Source: Prolixibacteraceae bacterium (GTDB lineage: Bacteria > Bacteroidota > Bacteroidia > Bacteroidales > Prolixibacteraceae). From it: a DNA stretch of 64,000 nt. The notes under the pieces are model-generated. The model had not been told where the DNA came from, did no database searches, and worked only from the letters and a program-made list of their open reading frames with translations. Position 1 is the stretch's first letter. Each line of letters starts with the position of its first letter. The position numbers and the translations under genes are program-made. Where the stretch lies: positions 186,001-250,000 of the forward strand of contig CP082230.1 of assembly GCA_019856515.1 (NCBI GenBank), written 5' to 3'. Positions 1 through 9,938 of this stretch are shown here, piece by piece.

Positions 1-2925
1 GAGATGGTGGCACAACATCAAAAAGTGGTAAAAGGTGTTGTAAAAGATCGAGATGGGCAGCTTGTGGTGGGTGCGAGTGTCTTCTTGAAAGGTAGTTCTG
101 TAGGAACAGTAACTGATATTGATGGGAAGTATGTGCTTAAGCTACCATCAAAAGAGGGTATTTTGGTGGCTTCTTATATTGGTTATAAAAGCCAAGAGAT
201 GGATCTCAATGGGCAGACCGTTGTTGATTTTGTACTGATTCCAAGCACTGAGATGATTGATGAACTTGTGGTGGTGGGGTATTCGACGGTGTCAAAGGGT
301 GAATTGACTGGTTCTGTTGCTTCTATTGATCAAGAGTCATTGGTAGATGTGACGTCTCCAAGGGTTGAATCAGCACTGCAAGGGAAGGCTTCTGGTGTTT
401 TTGTATCTAATGCAGGTGGACAACCCGGAAGCCCTGCTAAAATTCGTATCCGAGGGAAAGGATCATTGAGTTCTAATGTCGATCCCCTGTGGGTTGTCGA
501 TGGTGTCGTAGGGGCAGATGGAAGTGTTCTGAGCCCAAATGAAATTGAGAGTGTATCAATACTCAAGGATGCTTCTGCGACTGCTTTATATGGATCAAGA
601 GGAGCCAATGGTGTCATTGTGTTGACCACTAAGAAAGGTAAAGTTGGCGTTAACCAAATTCATGTAAATGGAACTTTCGGGGTGTCGAAACTAAATATGG
701 GGAACTTTGAGCTGATGAATAGTCATGAATTATATGACTATCATAAACAGTGGAATACAAACCCTTGGTTTACTGAAGGCCTTAAAGAGCGTAATTATGA
801 TTGGTTTGACCAAGCAGTAGAAGTGGGAGAGGTTAGAAATATTAATGTTGCCTTTCAAGGAGCTGGTGAGAAATCAAGTACTTATGTTCTCGGGGATTAT
901 TATAGTGAAGATGGTGCGATTAAGGGCTATTCTTACACTAAGTATTCAGCAAGGTTGAACAACGAATATCAATTTAGTGATCGTTTTCGTTTAAAAACGA
1001 AAGTGTCTGCTTCGTACAAAGATGTGTCGGATCGTCAACATTCTCTTTACTCTATGTATCGATATTTACCATGGGACCAGCCTTATAATAGCAAAGGGGA
1101 GATGTTGAGAGGAGATGAGGGAACTACTGTTAACGATCATGGTGATTATTGGTTAGGTCGTGATCAAAGTAACTATCTGTATGATTTGCAATGGAACTAT
1201 TTGAATGGTGTTACTTATAATGGTTCTTTGAATGTAGGTTTTGATTTTAGGATTGCGGAAGGGGTCACCTTTGAGTCGATAAATAGTGCCTCATATAATC
1301 ATTATGTGTCGAAAACGTATACAGACCCTCGTTCGACATCAGGAAAAGCAGATAAAGGGGTTTTGAGTGATTACCACTATACGGATGTGCAGAAATTTAC
1401 CAATCAATTGCTACGCTTTAGCCACTCTTTTGAGAATGTACATCACGTGAGAGCATTGTTTGCTTATGAGTATTCTGACTTTGAATATTCGACAACTAAG
1501 GCGAATGGTAAAGGTGTTCCTGTAGGTGCTGAGATACTCGATTTGGCTTCCAAGCCTCAAGAAGTAGAGGGACGGAAACAAGAAGATGCGATACAGTCCT
1601 ATATCTTTAATCTGAACTATATGTATGATGTGAAATATATGTTACAGTTTTCGGCAAGAAGAGATGGTGCATCTAGATTTGGGAAAGAGAAGCAGTATGG
1701 AAACTTTGCAACGATAAGTGGGGCATGGTCGCTTCATGAAGAGGAATTTATGAAGTCCTTGTCATGGGTGGATTTCTTTAAATTAAGAGGGAGTTATGGA
1801 TCGGTTGGTAATATGCCTACTTCCTATTATGGTTCATTGGGTTTATACTCTAATTCTTATAGCTATAATGGGGAGCCTGGTGCTTTCCCCTCACAATTGA
1901 AAAATGATGAGCTTACTTGGGAGAAATCGTATATGACAGATATTGCAATAGAGCTAAGTCTGTGGGATTGTCTTGACTTCTCGATGGATTTGTATAGTAA
2001 AAACACTTCGGGATTACTATATCGTGTCTCCATGCCTACAGTGTCTGGATATAGTAGCCAGTGGCAAAATATAGGTGAGATGAACAATAAAGGGGTTGAG
2101 CTAAATTTGGGACTGACACTGATCGATAGAAAAAGTATTACTTGGGACTTGTCGTTAAATGCAACAAAGAATGTCAATCGTATCAATGAACTGTATAAAG
2201 GAAAAGCGATGACTTCAGGTAACAAAAGATATACAGAAGGACATAACATGAATCAATGGTACCTGAAGGAGTGGGCTGGTGTCAACTCTAAAACAGGAGC
2301 ACCCATGTGGTTTAAGGAGTTAGAAGATGGGACAAAGGAGATTACGGAGAATTATAGTAATGCTACAAGGCAACTTTTGGATGAGAGTTCTGATCCAGAT
2401 TGGTTTGGTGGAATACAAACATCGTTTACTTTTCGTAATCTGACTTTGACTGCTGGGTTTAATTATTCGATTGGAAATTATATTTATCATCGTTCTAGAG
2501 AGACTTTTGATAGCGATGGTGGATATAGTACGTATAATCAGATGAAGTTGAAAGATGGTTGGTCTCGTTGGATGAAAGAGGGAGATATTGCAACGCATCC
2601 AAAAGGAGTTGAAGGAGGCAATAACCAGGCTTATAAACCATCTTCTCGTTATTTAGAGAAAGGCGATTATTTGCGTTTAAGAAACTTATCTCTTAGCTAT
2701 CAATTGCCTGATAAGCTGTTGTCGAAAATTGGTGTGAATTCTTGTATTGTGTCTGTATCAGGTGATAATCTATTTACGTGGACCGAATTTTCTGGAATGG
2801 ACCCTGAGGCTGCTATTGTCGGAAATACCGTTAAGGTAAGTGGTGATTACTTTTCAGAGGGAACTGCAGATTCACTTTACCCTCAGTCTCGTAAGTTTAT
2901 CTTTGGTATCAACCTCTCTTTTTAA
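1..2925 (+). CDS. SusC/RagA-type TonB-linked outer-membrane transporter, 5' partial
   Basis: This is an outer-membrane TonB-dependent porin that imports oligosaccharides captured by its SusD partner. The reading frame is open to the window edge. The first in-frame ATG at base 4 begins just before the carboxypeptidase-like domain (KGVVKDRDGQLVVGASV) with no signal peptide, so the true start must lie upstream. A plug domain follows (ELVVVGYSTVSKGELTGSV; then PLWVVDGVV and ATALYGSRGANGVI, typical of SusC), then a long beta barrel ending in aromatic FIFGINLSF. The SusD-like gene follows after 22 bases, so the two are probably co-transcribed. The substrate cannot be read from sequence; the neighbouring GH36-like enzyme suggests an alpha-galactoside-type glycan (inference). 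Confidence 0.93.
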   Translation, partial: EMVAQHQKVVKGVVKDRDGQLVVGASVFLKGSSVGTVTDIDGKYVLKLPSKEGILVASYIGYKSQEMDLNGQTVVDFVLIPSTEMIDELVVVGYSTVSKGELTGSVASIDQESLVDVTSPRVESALQGKASGVFVSNAGGQPGSPAKIRIRGKGSLSSNVDPLWVVDGVVGADGSVLSPNEIESVSILKDASATALYGSRGANGVIVLTTKKGKVGVNQIHVNGTFGVSKLNMGNFELMNSHELYDYHKQWNTNPWFTEGLKERNYDWFDQAVEVGEVRNINVAFQGAGEKSSTYVLGDYYSEDGAIKGYSYTKYSARLNNEYQFSDRFRLKTKVSASYKDVSDRQHSLYSMYRYLPWDQPYNSKGEMLRGDEGTTVNDHGDYWLGRDQSNYLYDLQWNYLNGVTYNGSLNVGFDFRIAEGVTFESINSASYNHYVSKTYTDPRSTSGKADKGVLSDYHYTDVQKFTNQLLRFSHSFENVHHVRALFAYEYSDFEYSTTKANGKGVPVGAEILDLASKPQEVEGRKQEDAIQSYIFNLNYMYDVKYMLQFSARRDGASRFGKEKQYGNFATISGAWSLHEEEFMKSLSWVDFFKLRGSYGSVGNMPTSYYGSLGLYSNSYSYNGEPGAFPSQLKNDELTWEKSYMTDIAIELSLWDCLDFSMDLYSKNTSGLLYRVSMPTVSGYSSQWQNIGEMNNKGVELNLGLTLIDRKSITWDLSLNATKNVNRINELYKGKAMTSGNKRYTEGHNMNQWYLKEWAGVNSKTGAPMWFKELEDGTKEITENYSNATRQLLDESSDPDWFGGIQTSFTFRNLTLTAGFNYSIGNYIYHRSRETFDSDGGYSTYNQMKLKDGWSRWMKEGDIATHPKGVEGGNNQAYKPSSRYLEKGDYLRLRNLSLSYQLPDKLLSKIGVNSCIVSVSGDNLFTWTEFSGMDPEAAIVGNTVKVSGDYFSEGTADSLYPQSRKFIFGINLSF

Positions 2926-2947
2926 TCGACTTTCAAATCAATGAATT

Positions 2948-4627
2948 ATGAAAAAAACTAGATATATCCCTTTTATTTTAATGCTACTGTCGTATAGTTG
3001 CGATATTGAACGATTCCCATATGAAAGTATTAATGATGATAATGTTTTGGCTACTCCAGAAGGGGTGAAAAAAGCTACCGTGGGAAACTACTCATTTCTC
3101 AAGCAGGAGTATTTTATTAAACCCAATCATTATATCCCTGAATTTGGTAGCGATAATGTAGCTTTAAGTGGCTCGACGACAGATGGACTGTTTTATTTGT
3201 ATAATTATCAGAGGAATATGAATAATGGTCATCTCTCTGGCTTGTGGGGTAATAGTTATAAAGTGATCGTTTCGTGTAATAAACTTATTGAGAGAATTAA
3301 AGAAGGAGAAGGATCAGAGATGGACCAACTGCTAGGAGAGAACTATTTTTTGAGAGGGTATCTATATTTTACTTTAGTAAATGCTTTTGGTCACCAATAT
3401 ACCTTAGATGAAGGTGCTGGACTTGGTGTCCCAATTAAGTTGAGTTCTGATGTGAATGATTACCCTCAAAGGAGTAGTGTAGCGGAGGTGTATAAGCAGA
3501 TTATAGTTGACTTGGAGAAAGCAGAACAGTTGATGGAATCAAATAAGTCGTCATGTTATGCATCAAAAGAGGTAGCCCAAGCGTTGTTGTCGAGAGTTTA
3601 TTTATATATGGGGGCTTATGATATGTGTCGTAAATATTGTGATTATGTAATGAAATCTCAGAGATATGAACTGCTGCAGGGGGAGAGTTATAGAAAGTAT
3701 TCAACTTTTGTTCCAGAGGATAATAAGGAGACAATATTTGCTATTCGAACGATCACCGATGTGGAGTTGCCATCTAATAGTGCTTGGTATACGGTAGGTT
3801 CCATGTATGCTAGTATTGATGGTGCTGGTTGGGGCGAAATGTATGCTTCGTATAGTTATTTGGAACTATTGAGAGAGCATCCTGAAGATTATCGATGGAG
3901 TTTTATTGAAGCACAGTATACTAAAACAGATGAGATCAAAACGAATGCCATTCAGTGGGTTGAATCTTATTTTAGTGAGAAACAAGGTCATCAGAGTTAT
4001 CGTTATCATCAAGCTTCTGTGGTTTCGGAAACAAACAGTCTATTTACTTATAAAGAGACAGGAGGAAAGACTGAAGAAGGCGAAATTGTTATAGACCATG
4101 GAGTCAAACACTATTATATCCTCTTTGGAGGAGAACGTATAGAAGTTTTGAAAACTTATATGATGAATGTAAGAAATGGGTATCCGAAATACTATGTTCT
4201 AAAATGTTCGAAGCAAGAGGGTAAGACACATAATTGGTCTCCTATTGTAATTCGTTTGGCTGAAATCTATCTGAATAGAGCAGAAGCTAGTGCTCAATTA
4301 GGTAAACTAAAAGAGGCCAATGATGATATTAATATAATAAGACGTAGAGCTAATATTTCATCATACCCTGATGTGCCTAAAGATATGGAGCAAGCACTTT
4401 ATAGAGTGTATAAAGAGAGACGTCTTGAACTCGCTTATGAGGGACATCGTAAATATGATGTTTTTCGAACAAAACAAGTGCTGGATAGACGTTATCCTGG
4501 TACTCATACACTTGGAACGAAAGATGCGGTACGTCTTGAAGTGGCTTTTGATGCGAATGAAACGGTATGTTATATTCCTCAGAGAGAGATTGATGCTTAT
4601 CCCGTTCCATTGATACAAAATAAATAG
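2948..4627 (+). CDS. SusD/RagB-family glycan-binding lipoprotein
   Basis: This is the surface lipoprotein partner of the upstream SusC and binds glycan at the cell surface. A short signal peptide ends in lipobox LSYSC, with the lipid-bearing Cys at residue 18. SusD-like TPR helices are visible (ENYFLRGYLYFTLVNAFG; EVAQALLSRVYLYMGAYD). The C-terminal half has the RagB hallmarks WSPIVIRLAEIYLNRAEA and YKERRLELAYEGHRKYDV. At 559 aa it has normal family length. It starts 22 bases after susC and is followed by a 198-base gap with no clear terminator, so the next gene may be read from the same transcript. Confidence 0.94.
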   Translation: MKKTRYIPFILMLLSYSCDIERFPYESINDDNVLATPEGVKKATVGNYSFLKQEYFIKPNHYIPEFGSDNVALSGSTTDGLFYLYNYQRNMNNGHLSGLWGNSYKVIVSCNKLIERIKEGEGSEMDQLLGENYFLRGYLYFTLVNAFGHQYTLDEGAGLGVPIKLSSDVNDYPQRSSVAEVYKQIIVDLEKAEQLMESNKSSCYASKEVAQALLSRVYLYMGAYDMCRKYCDYVMKSQRYELLQGESYRKYSTFVPEDNKETIFAIRTITDVELPSNSAWYTVGSMYASIDGAGWGEMYASYSYLELLREHPEDYRWSFIEAQYTKTDEIKTNAIQWVESYFSEKQGHQSYRYHQASVVSETNSLFTYKETGGKTEEGEIVIDHGVKHYYILFGGERIEVLKTYMMNVRNGYPKYYVLKCSKQEGKTHNWSPIVIRLAEIYLNRAEASAQLGKLKEANDDINIIRRRANISSYPDVPKDMEQALYRVYKERRLELAYEGHRKYDVFRTKQVLDRRYPGTHTLGTKDAVRLEVAFDANETVCYIPQREIDAYPVPLIQNK

Positions 4628-4825
4628 ATGTTAACTATCAATAGATGGGTTCTCAATATGTAATTCTGAAATAAAATAAATTTTTCATGATAAGTGAGGT
4701 TTGATCGTAAGATGATTATTTGATACCTCCATTTAGTTAGGAAAGAGCCTTAAGAAAAGAGGTCTAACTTTTAATCATTTGCTTTTTTTTCTGTAATTTT
4801 AAGCAAACCTCAAACTTTACTTATT

Positions 4826-5401
4826 ATGAAAAGATTACGTTTAGAACTTGATTTTATTGAAATTGAACGTCGAAGGAAGCGGTGGAATTTATATTTTCTG
4901 ATTGCTACTGAGGATCCTCAAGATGCACGTCAGACCGTTATTACCATTGCTCCGTCTCATCCTATTCGTCTTCATCCACGAGATGAGAATAGAATTGATT
5001 TTGAACCGAAAGGGGATGCTGGTGATTTGAACGGTTTGTTTATCTTAGAGCGCGATATGCCACAGGATGCTAGTATAAAAGCACGACTATGGGTGGTTCA
5101 GTGTCGCGATAGAAATCGTAATCTGGGTGAAGTGTTACAACAAGTTAGTGGCGCAGATAAGTCTGATCAGGTTATTTCAAACTTATTAGGTGGAGCGATG
5201 CCTTGGTATACAGTAGGCAAGTCGATTATGGATGTTGCAGATATTGTAGGGTCATTCTTTGAAAAGTCAAAAGATGCTAAGAAAGGTTTTGTAAGTATGG
5301 ACCAAAGCTTTATTGGTTTGGATATGGAAGATGGTGAGTTTGATAGAACAAATCGATTATCTGGTTTCGGTGACATAGGCTGGACTTGGATCGTTTCATA
5401 G
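4826..5401 (+). CDS. Unrecognised 191-aa protein
   Basis: I do not recognise this family. No signal peptide or membrane segment is visible, so it is probably cytoplasmic. The N-terminal 110 residues look beta-rich with many charged residues (LRLELDFIEIERRRKRWNLY; later KARLWVVQCRDRNRN). A Gly/Ala-containing helical stretch follows (LLGGAMPWYTVGKSIMDVAD), and the protein ends in an acidic then aromatic tail (DIGWTWIVS). The ATG start is supported by an uninterrupted frame and the absence of an earlier in-frame ATG. It lies between SusD and the LamG-AraC regulator on the same strand, so a link with the glycan locus is possible but unproven. Confidence 0.75.
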   Translation: MKRLRLELDFIEIERRRKRWNLYFLIATEDPQDARQTVITIAPSHPIRLHPRDENRIDFEPKGDAGDLNGLFILERDMPQDASIKARLWVVQCRDRNRNLGEVLQQVSGADKSDQVISNLLGGAMPWYTVGKSIMDVADIVGSFFEKSKDAKKGFVSMDQSFIGLDMEDGEFDRTNRLSGFGDIGWTWIVS

Positions 5402-5434
5402 TTGGATGTCTTATTAAAATATATTATTTGAAGC

Positions 5435-7126
5435 GTGTGGAGTGTAGATTTAAATAGGAGATTCCTTTTGTTCTTTTTCCTATTATTAGGACATTGTGGC
5501 TGTATTAATCATGTCTATGGTATTTCGAATAACCTAATATTCGATGAGCATGTTGAAATGCATAAAGTTGTAAAAGAAGATAGCAGAAATGGTTATACTA
5601 CTTACTTCTTTAATGGGGAGAATTCCTATATGTCGTTGCCGTTATTACATAGTGACGACTTTACTTTTATTACATGGATACAGCCTTTTGATTTGGTGAA
5701 TAAGAATATGTCGATTGCAGGTATCCCTTCTCGATTTTGGTTTAGAACGACTCCAATGAGAACGTTGCAACTAACACAACCAGGTTTAGTGGATAACAAT
5801 ACCGCTATTTGTGATATGGATTCATATGGTTGGAGTCAAGTTGCGATGGTTGTATCAAAGCACTCAACAAGAGTTTATTTTAATGGAGTTGTGGTGGATA
5901 GTTTCAAAGTGAAGTCTCCTAAAAATAAAATTATTGATTCCCATCGTTTTATTATTGGTAAGGACTCTTGGAAAGACCATTTTCATGGGAAAATGAGAGG
6001 AATAGAGTTATATGATAGGGCATTAAATGATGATGAGGTAAAACAACAGTATAGGCCAATGGTATCCTCATTTCCTTATGTTGATAATTTGGTTGCGGTA
6101 TTTCCATATTTTCACTATCAAGGAGGATTCTATGATGGAAGAAAAATGGAGCAGTCTTCTTTACGAAAAGAAAAAGATTCGTTAAGGGGTGATTATATTC
6201 TGTTTGATAAGTCTTCAAGTTATGCTAAGATAGATCCTCTTAAGGTTGATCGTGAGATTACAGCTTCTATGTGGATCTCGCCGCAAAGGGATGAAAAGAA
6301 GTATGATGCGTTGGTTTCTGTGGGACATGCTTTTGCTTTTCGTGTGAACCCGAGAGGTGCTTTATTATTTACTATTCCCCAAATTCGTGATTTTGCCTCG
6401 AAGAGAAATTTGATTAAAAACAATGAATGGCAACATGTGGCTTTTTCTTTTAAAGAGGGAGTTGGTGGAAAGATATATTATAATGGCATTGTTGTGAAAA
6501 CATTTGAATGGGAGGCCTATAAGGATGTTCCCAAGTATCTTGAAATTGGTAGTTCTGCTTGGAATGATTCTTATATCGGAGCTATTGATGATCTTCTGAT
6601 ATGGAATAGATTATTGACCTCAAATGAGATTAAGAAGGTGTATAGGCAATCTGCTTCGACGTTGGAAAGTACTTTTTATGTTGGATCAACTAGGCCTCGT
6701 TATATATTTGCTCTAATTGTATTGTTGATGTTTTTGGGGATAATAAAAGTTCGAAAAGTACAAAAAGATTCCATTGCAACTTTGGATAATGAGCAGTGTG
6801 AGAGATATAATGAGCAATTGCTGATGGTGGTGAGAGAGAATCTTAAGAATACTTCTTTTACGGTGAATGATTTTGCTAGAGATGTTGGAGTGAGCCGTAC
6901 TCGTTTATATCAAATGACACATGATTGCTTCCAGGTATCCCCCAAAGTATTTATTCGTAATTTACGTTTAGATAGGGCTGCCTTGCTTTTAGAAACAACA
7001 GATGAGCCCATCTATAATATACTTTTTGATGTAGGTTTTGAGAGTCGAGCTTCCTTTAATAAATCATTTAAAGGGCGATTTCTTGCAACACCTTCCGAGT
7101 ATAGAATGCAGAAAAGGTCTTGTTAA
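5435..7126 (+). CDS. Membrane-anchored LamG-LamG-TM-AraC transcription regulator
   Basis: This is a probable one-component transmembrane regulator. The N-terminus is a hydrophobic signal or anchor (residues 10-20), followed by two concanavalin/LamG-like repeats at about 50-205 and 250-403. Each repeat has an FNG/YNG strand, an IGK/IGS turn and a closing helix (ELYDRALNDDEVKQQY; LLIWNRLLTSNEIKKVY). A transmembrane helix lies at about 422-438, and an AraC helix-turn-helix domain at about 460-560 (FTVNDFARDVGVSRTRLYQM and PIYNILFDVGFESRASFNK). The logic resembles hybrid two-component sensors but without kinase or receiver. The start is uncertain: GTG at 5435 is the first codon open after a stop. 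TTG at 5468 is preceded by AGGAG with 7-base spacing and would leave a shorter signal peptide. The gene sits after SusCD and converges on the GH36-like gene. Confidence 0.88.
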   Translation: MWSVDLNRRFLLFFFLLLGHCGCINHVYGISNNLIFDEHVEMHKVVKEDSRNGYTTYFFNGENSYMSLPLLHSDDFTFITWIQPFDLVNKNMSIAGIPSRFWFRTTPMRTLQLTQPGLVDNNTAICDMDSYGWSQVAMVVSKHSTRVYFNGVVVDSFKVKSPKNKIIDSHRFIIGKDSWKDHFHGKMRGIELYDRALNDDEVKQQYRPMVSSFPYVDNLVAVFPYFHYQGGFYDGRKMEQSSLRKEKDSLRGDYILFDKSSSYAKIDPLKVDREITASMWISPQRDEKKYDALVSVGHAFAFRVNPRGALLFTIPQIRDFASKRNLIKNNEWQHVAFSFKEGVGGKIYYNGIVVKTFEWEAYKDVPKYLEIGSSAWNDSYIGAIDDLLIWNRLLTSNEIKKVYRQSASTLESTFYVGSTRPRYIFALIVLLMFLGIIKVRKVQKDSIATLDNEQCERYNEQLLMVVRENLKNTSFTVNDFARDVGVSRTRLYQMTHDCFQVSPKVFIRNLRLDRAALLLETTDEPIYNILFDVGFESRASFNKSFKGRFLATPSEYRMQKRSC

Positions 7127-7137
7127 GAAGACCTTTT
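7112..7137 (+). terminator. Hairpin terminator enclosing the stop codon
   Basis: A 10-bp stem (AAAAGGTCTT pairing with AAGACCTTTT) with a GTTAAG loop ends in four T. The TAA stop of the LamG-AraC regulator sits in the loop. Confidence 0.6.
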
Positions 7138-7350
7138 CATTAAGTTGCGATATCTATATTGCATTGCTCTGTAGATATGTTAACCAGAGGTGTGTTTTAT
7201 CAATTAAATCATGCAATGAGCTACATCTTTGTGTTTTTCGACTTCGTTAAAAGATAACATCGTTGGGTGAGCTATACATCTATTTTGGTGTCTTGTCTAA
7301 ACAAAATATGTTGGCAAGCTTTTATATTTCATTCCATAATTCAATTGGTA

Positions 7351-9426
7351 TTACCTTTTTTGTAATTCTATAATCACAACTTCTTGAGGAGATATATTGA
7401 TTTCTATGGTCTCTCCATATTTGTAATTCGTTTTAAGTGTTTTATCATCAGTATTCAACACAGAGATCGTTTTTAAATTCTTTAATGACTTGTCAGTGCC
7501 TATCTCTTTATTCAGAGCTATTCGATATGTTTGTGTTTTGGTGGTGTCTGGATTGTGTATTGAAATGTAACCACCTTTAGATGACCATCCTGTATAACCA
7601 TACACTTCGTTTTTTCGAGGATCACCTCCATGCATCTGAACGTATTCGAAATATGGGAATACATTTTCTACCCATTTAAGACCTTCAGCAAGGATATCCC
7701 AATCTGAAGAGGATAGTTTGGTTGTTTTCAGGTATAGTTCAACAAATCCAGTTCCTCTTGAAAGGTTCATCCACAAATAGTCCTTAAAGGTTTTAGATGA
7801 TTCTCCCGTTTTAACCTTTTTAGGCTCATGGTTGAAAATGGCATTGATTGGATATTGTGTTTTCTCTTCTACCCAAGTTTGATAGTAAACGCCATCTCTG
7901 TAGACTAGCTCTTGAGTTCTGCCAGCACCCTTAGCAGCATCTCCTGCATTAATCATCCATACGGCATCTACACTCATTAGCCACCATGGACTTAGGTAGG
8001 CAGCATTTGAAATGACAATATATACATCTGGATTCACTTTCCCCATTTTATTGAAAATCTCAATTAATCGCTCAGTACTTTGAACTAAATAGTAACTTTT
8101 TAGCTCATCATATTTGACAGCATTAAGACGTTTATCCGCAGGAGATAGACCATCTGTTTTTAGATATGGTAATTCAGGTAATCCATATGACTTGCCATGA
8201 AGGTCAAATTCTCGTCTGTTTAGATGCCCCCAAAGACCATCTAGTTTGAAATAAGAAATACCATCGGATGCGAGGTTAACCATTCGATCTTCTAGAAGCC
8301 CCATATATTTAGGACCAGCAAGCGACATGTATTTGTCGAGAGCCTCAAGTCCACTCTTTCTCATTTGTGGAACAGCTCTTTGTGATCCAAAGTTACATCC
8401 AGGGCTCATCCATAGGCCTAGTTTACTTCCTTTGTTGATAATATTAGTTTGTGTTGTATGGAAATCATTGTCGAATCTGTTTGTGTTAACAGCCCACATC
8501 TCTTTTGACCAATCTTTTTTTGTGTCTTCCCATCCATCATCAATTACATATGCTTTTAAAGGGGTAACCCCTCTCTCTTCTACTAATTCTTGATGTACTT
8601 TGTTTGCACTTTTAATAAATTTATCACGAGTTACACCTTGATAGAAGTCGAACCAACTGTTGTACTGTGTTTGGAGTCTAAGAGGCCTGATACGAATCTT
8701 ATCTATGTATGAGAAGAAAGTTTTTTGAATTGTTCTATTCTTTGATCCTGCGCCAATTACCGCTTTATATGTCGTATAACTTTGACCTTTTGATAGTTTC
8801 TTCCCTTGAAGATAGCCACAATAAGCTGTTTGGCTTTTTACAAAATTATATGATCCAGGAAATTCTACGCCGAAGAATAGGTTTGTTCTTTTTGAATAGA
8901 GTGGTTGCCCTAGTCCTGGCCTCCATTTAGCTGGACCTTGAGCAGTTAGTTGCTTCTCTTTATATGGCTGATAGATATCATTATTTTTTAATATATCTAC
9001 ATCCACTCTTTCAATAGTAATCTCTTTTTGGGAAGTGATTACAAGATATTTGTGAAAGAAATTATTGCTATCATTAATTAAATAATGTAATTGGATAGAT
9101 AATTTCTGTGTCTTGTTCTTTAAGAAAAAGATTAGGTGTCTTTTATCTGTGTTATCTACTTTGTAACAAGAGAAGTCTTTGTTGTTGAGGTATATATCTC
9201 CAGTGTGACTGTCTACGTCGTTAGACAACCTCAATTGAAAGTCAATAGGATTATCAATAACTAGTTTTTTGTGGGTTAGTTTATTTTGAACTGCAACAGT
9301 TGAAACAATACCATCGTCTACTTGGATTGTTCTTTTTATAAAATGATTCTCTATACTGTATTTCTTTGCATATGTAGTTAATGTACAACATAAAAGAAGA
9401 ATAATGATAATGTGTTTTGTTTTCAT
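7351..9426 (-). CDS. Clan GH-D (GH36/GH27-like) alpha-galactosidase-type glycoside hydrolase
   Basis: This is an exported glycosidase that probably removes alpha-linked galactose or N-acetylgalactosamine. A signal peptide of about 20 residues (LLLCCTLTTYA) is present. A beta-sandwich N-domain to about residue 245 is followed by a TIM barrel with WFDFYQGVTRDKF, the conserved strand KAYVIDDGWED (about 291-301), KLGLWMSPGCNFG (about 335-347) and FKLDG, in which Asp396 is the likely nucleophile. The region of SVDAVW (Asp487) and NAGD lies where the acid/base is expected. A beta-sandwich closes the protein at 691 aa. Assignment to clan GH-D is by these motifs; substrate specificity is not determined. 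It is convergent with the LamG-AraC regulator. The upstream 512-base gap should contain its promoter. Confidence 0.82.
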   Translation of the reverse strand: MKTKHIIIILLLCCTLTTYAKKYSIENHFIKRTIQVDDGIVSTVAVQNKLTHKKLVIDNPIDFQLRLSNDVDSHTGDIYLNNKDFSCYKVDNTDKRHLIFFLKNKTQKLSIQLHYLINDSNNFFHKYLVITSQKEITIERVDVDILKNNDIYQPYKEKQLTAQGPAKWRPGLGQPLYSKRTNLFFGVEFPGSYNFVKSQTAYCGYLQGKKLSKGQSYTTYKAVIGAGSKNRTIQKTFFSYIDKIRIRPLRLQTQYNSWFDFYQGVTRDKFIKSANKVHQELVEERGVTPLKAYVIDDGWEDTKKDWSKEMWAVNTNRFDNDFHTTQTNIINKGSKLGLWMSPGCNFGSQRAVPQMRKSGLEALDKYMSLAGPKYMGLLEDRMVNLASDGISYFKLDGLWGHLNRREFDLHGKSYGLPELPYLKTDGLSPADKRLNAVKYDELKSYYLVQSTERLIEIFNKMGKVNPDVYIVISNAAYLSPWWLMSVDAVWMINAGDAAKGAGRTQELVYRDGVYYQTWVEEKTQYPINAIFNHEPKKVKTGESSKTFKDYLWMNLSRGTGFVELYLKTTKLSSSDWDILAEGLKWVENVFPYFEYVQMHGGDPRKNEVYGYTGWSSKGGYISIHNPDTTKTQTYRIALNKEIGTDKSLKNLKTISVLNTDDKTLKTNYKYGETIEINISPQEVVIIELQKR

Positions 9427-9938
9427 TTATAAAGATTTGATTATTTACTTAGTTAATACAAACTTTTAAATTTTATGGTTATAATAGATTATCAAGACGT
9501 GTTTTTAATGTGTTTGTTTGTCCAAGTATTTGATAGCTAGGTCTTATATTAGGTGTTGTTTGTTTGTGTCGTGTTCGTATGGTCATAGTGTTGTCATATG
9601 AAGTTAGATTGATTTGATTCTCGTTTGGTGTGTCGAGATTGTTGGTTTGAGAGTTAATTTGGAATTTATTTCATATAAAAATATGGAGATAGATAAAACT
9701 GAGCTCTGTTGTGATGCATATTTTGACTGTTATATTCTACTAGGTAGCTCTAGTAGGTGAGTTAAGATTAATTCAATGCGTGTAGGATGTTGGGGGTGTC
9801 GAGTTCGGTAATTTTTTAGGACGGTATAAGATTAACTTAGCAATACTCCCTTGTATAACCTCCTAATTGACACAAAAAAAGGATATTCAATCAATGTTGA
9901 ATATCCTACTTTAATAGATGTTACGTTAATTGAGAATA
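9427..9938. other. 512-base intergenic region
   Basis: I see no gene of convincing length or composition here. The left part should hold the promoter of the minus-strand GH36-like gene. The right end holds a minus-strand terminator of the TPR gene at 9873-9907. The middle is rich in TGT/GTT with no clear structure. Confidence 0.6.
9873..9907 (-). terminator. Rho-independent terminator of the TPR gene
   Basis: An 11-bp perfect stem (AGGATATTCAA/TTGAATATCCT, loop 9891-9896) is followed on the minus strand by a run of eight T (plus-strand A run at 9873-9880). Confidence 0.85.

Noticed and set aside
330..629. Antisense ORF inside the first susC
   Set aside because: It lies opposite conserved SusC coding sequence and shows no start context or family features.
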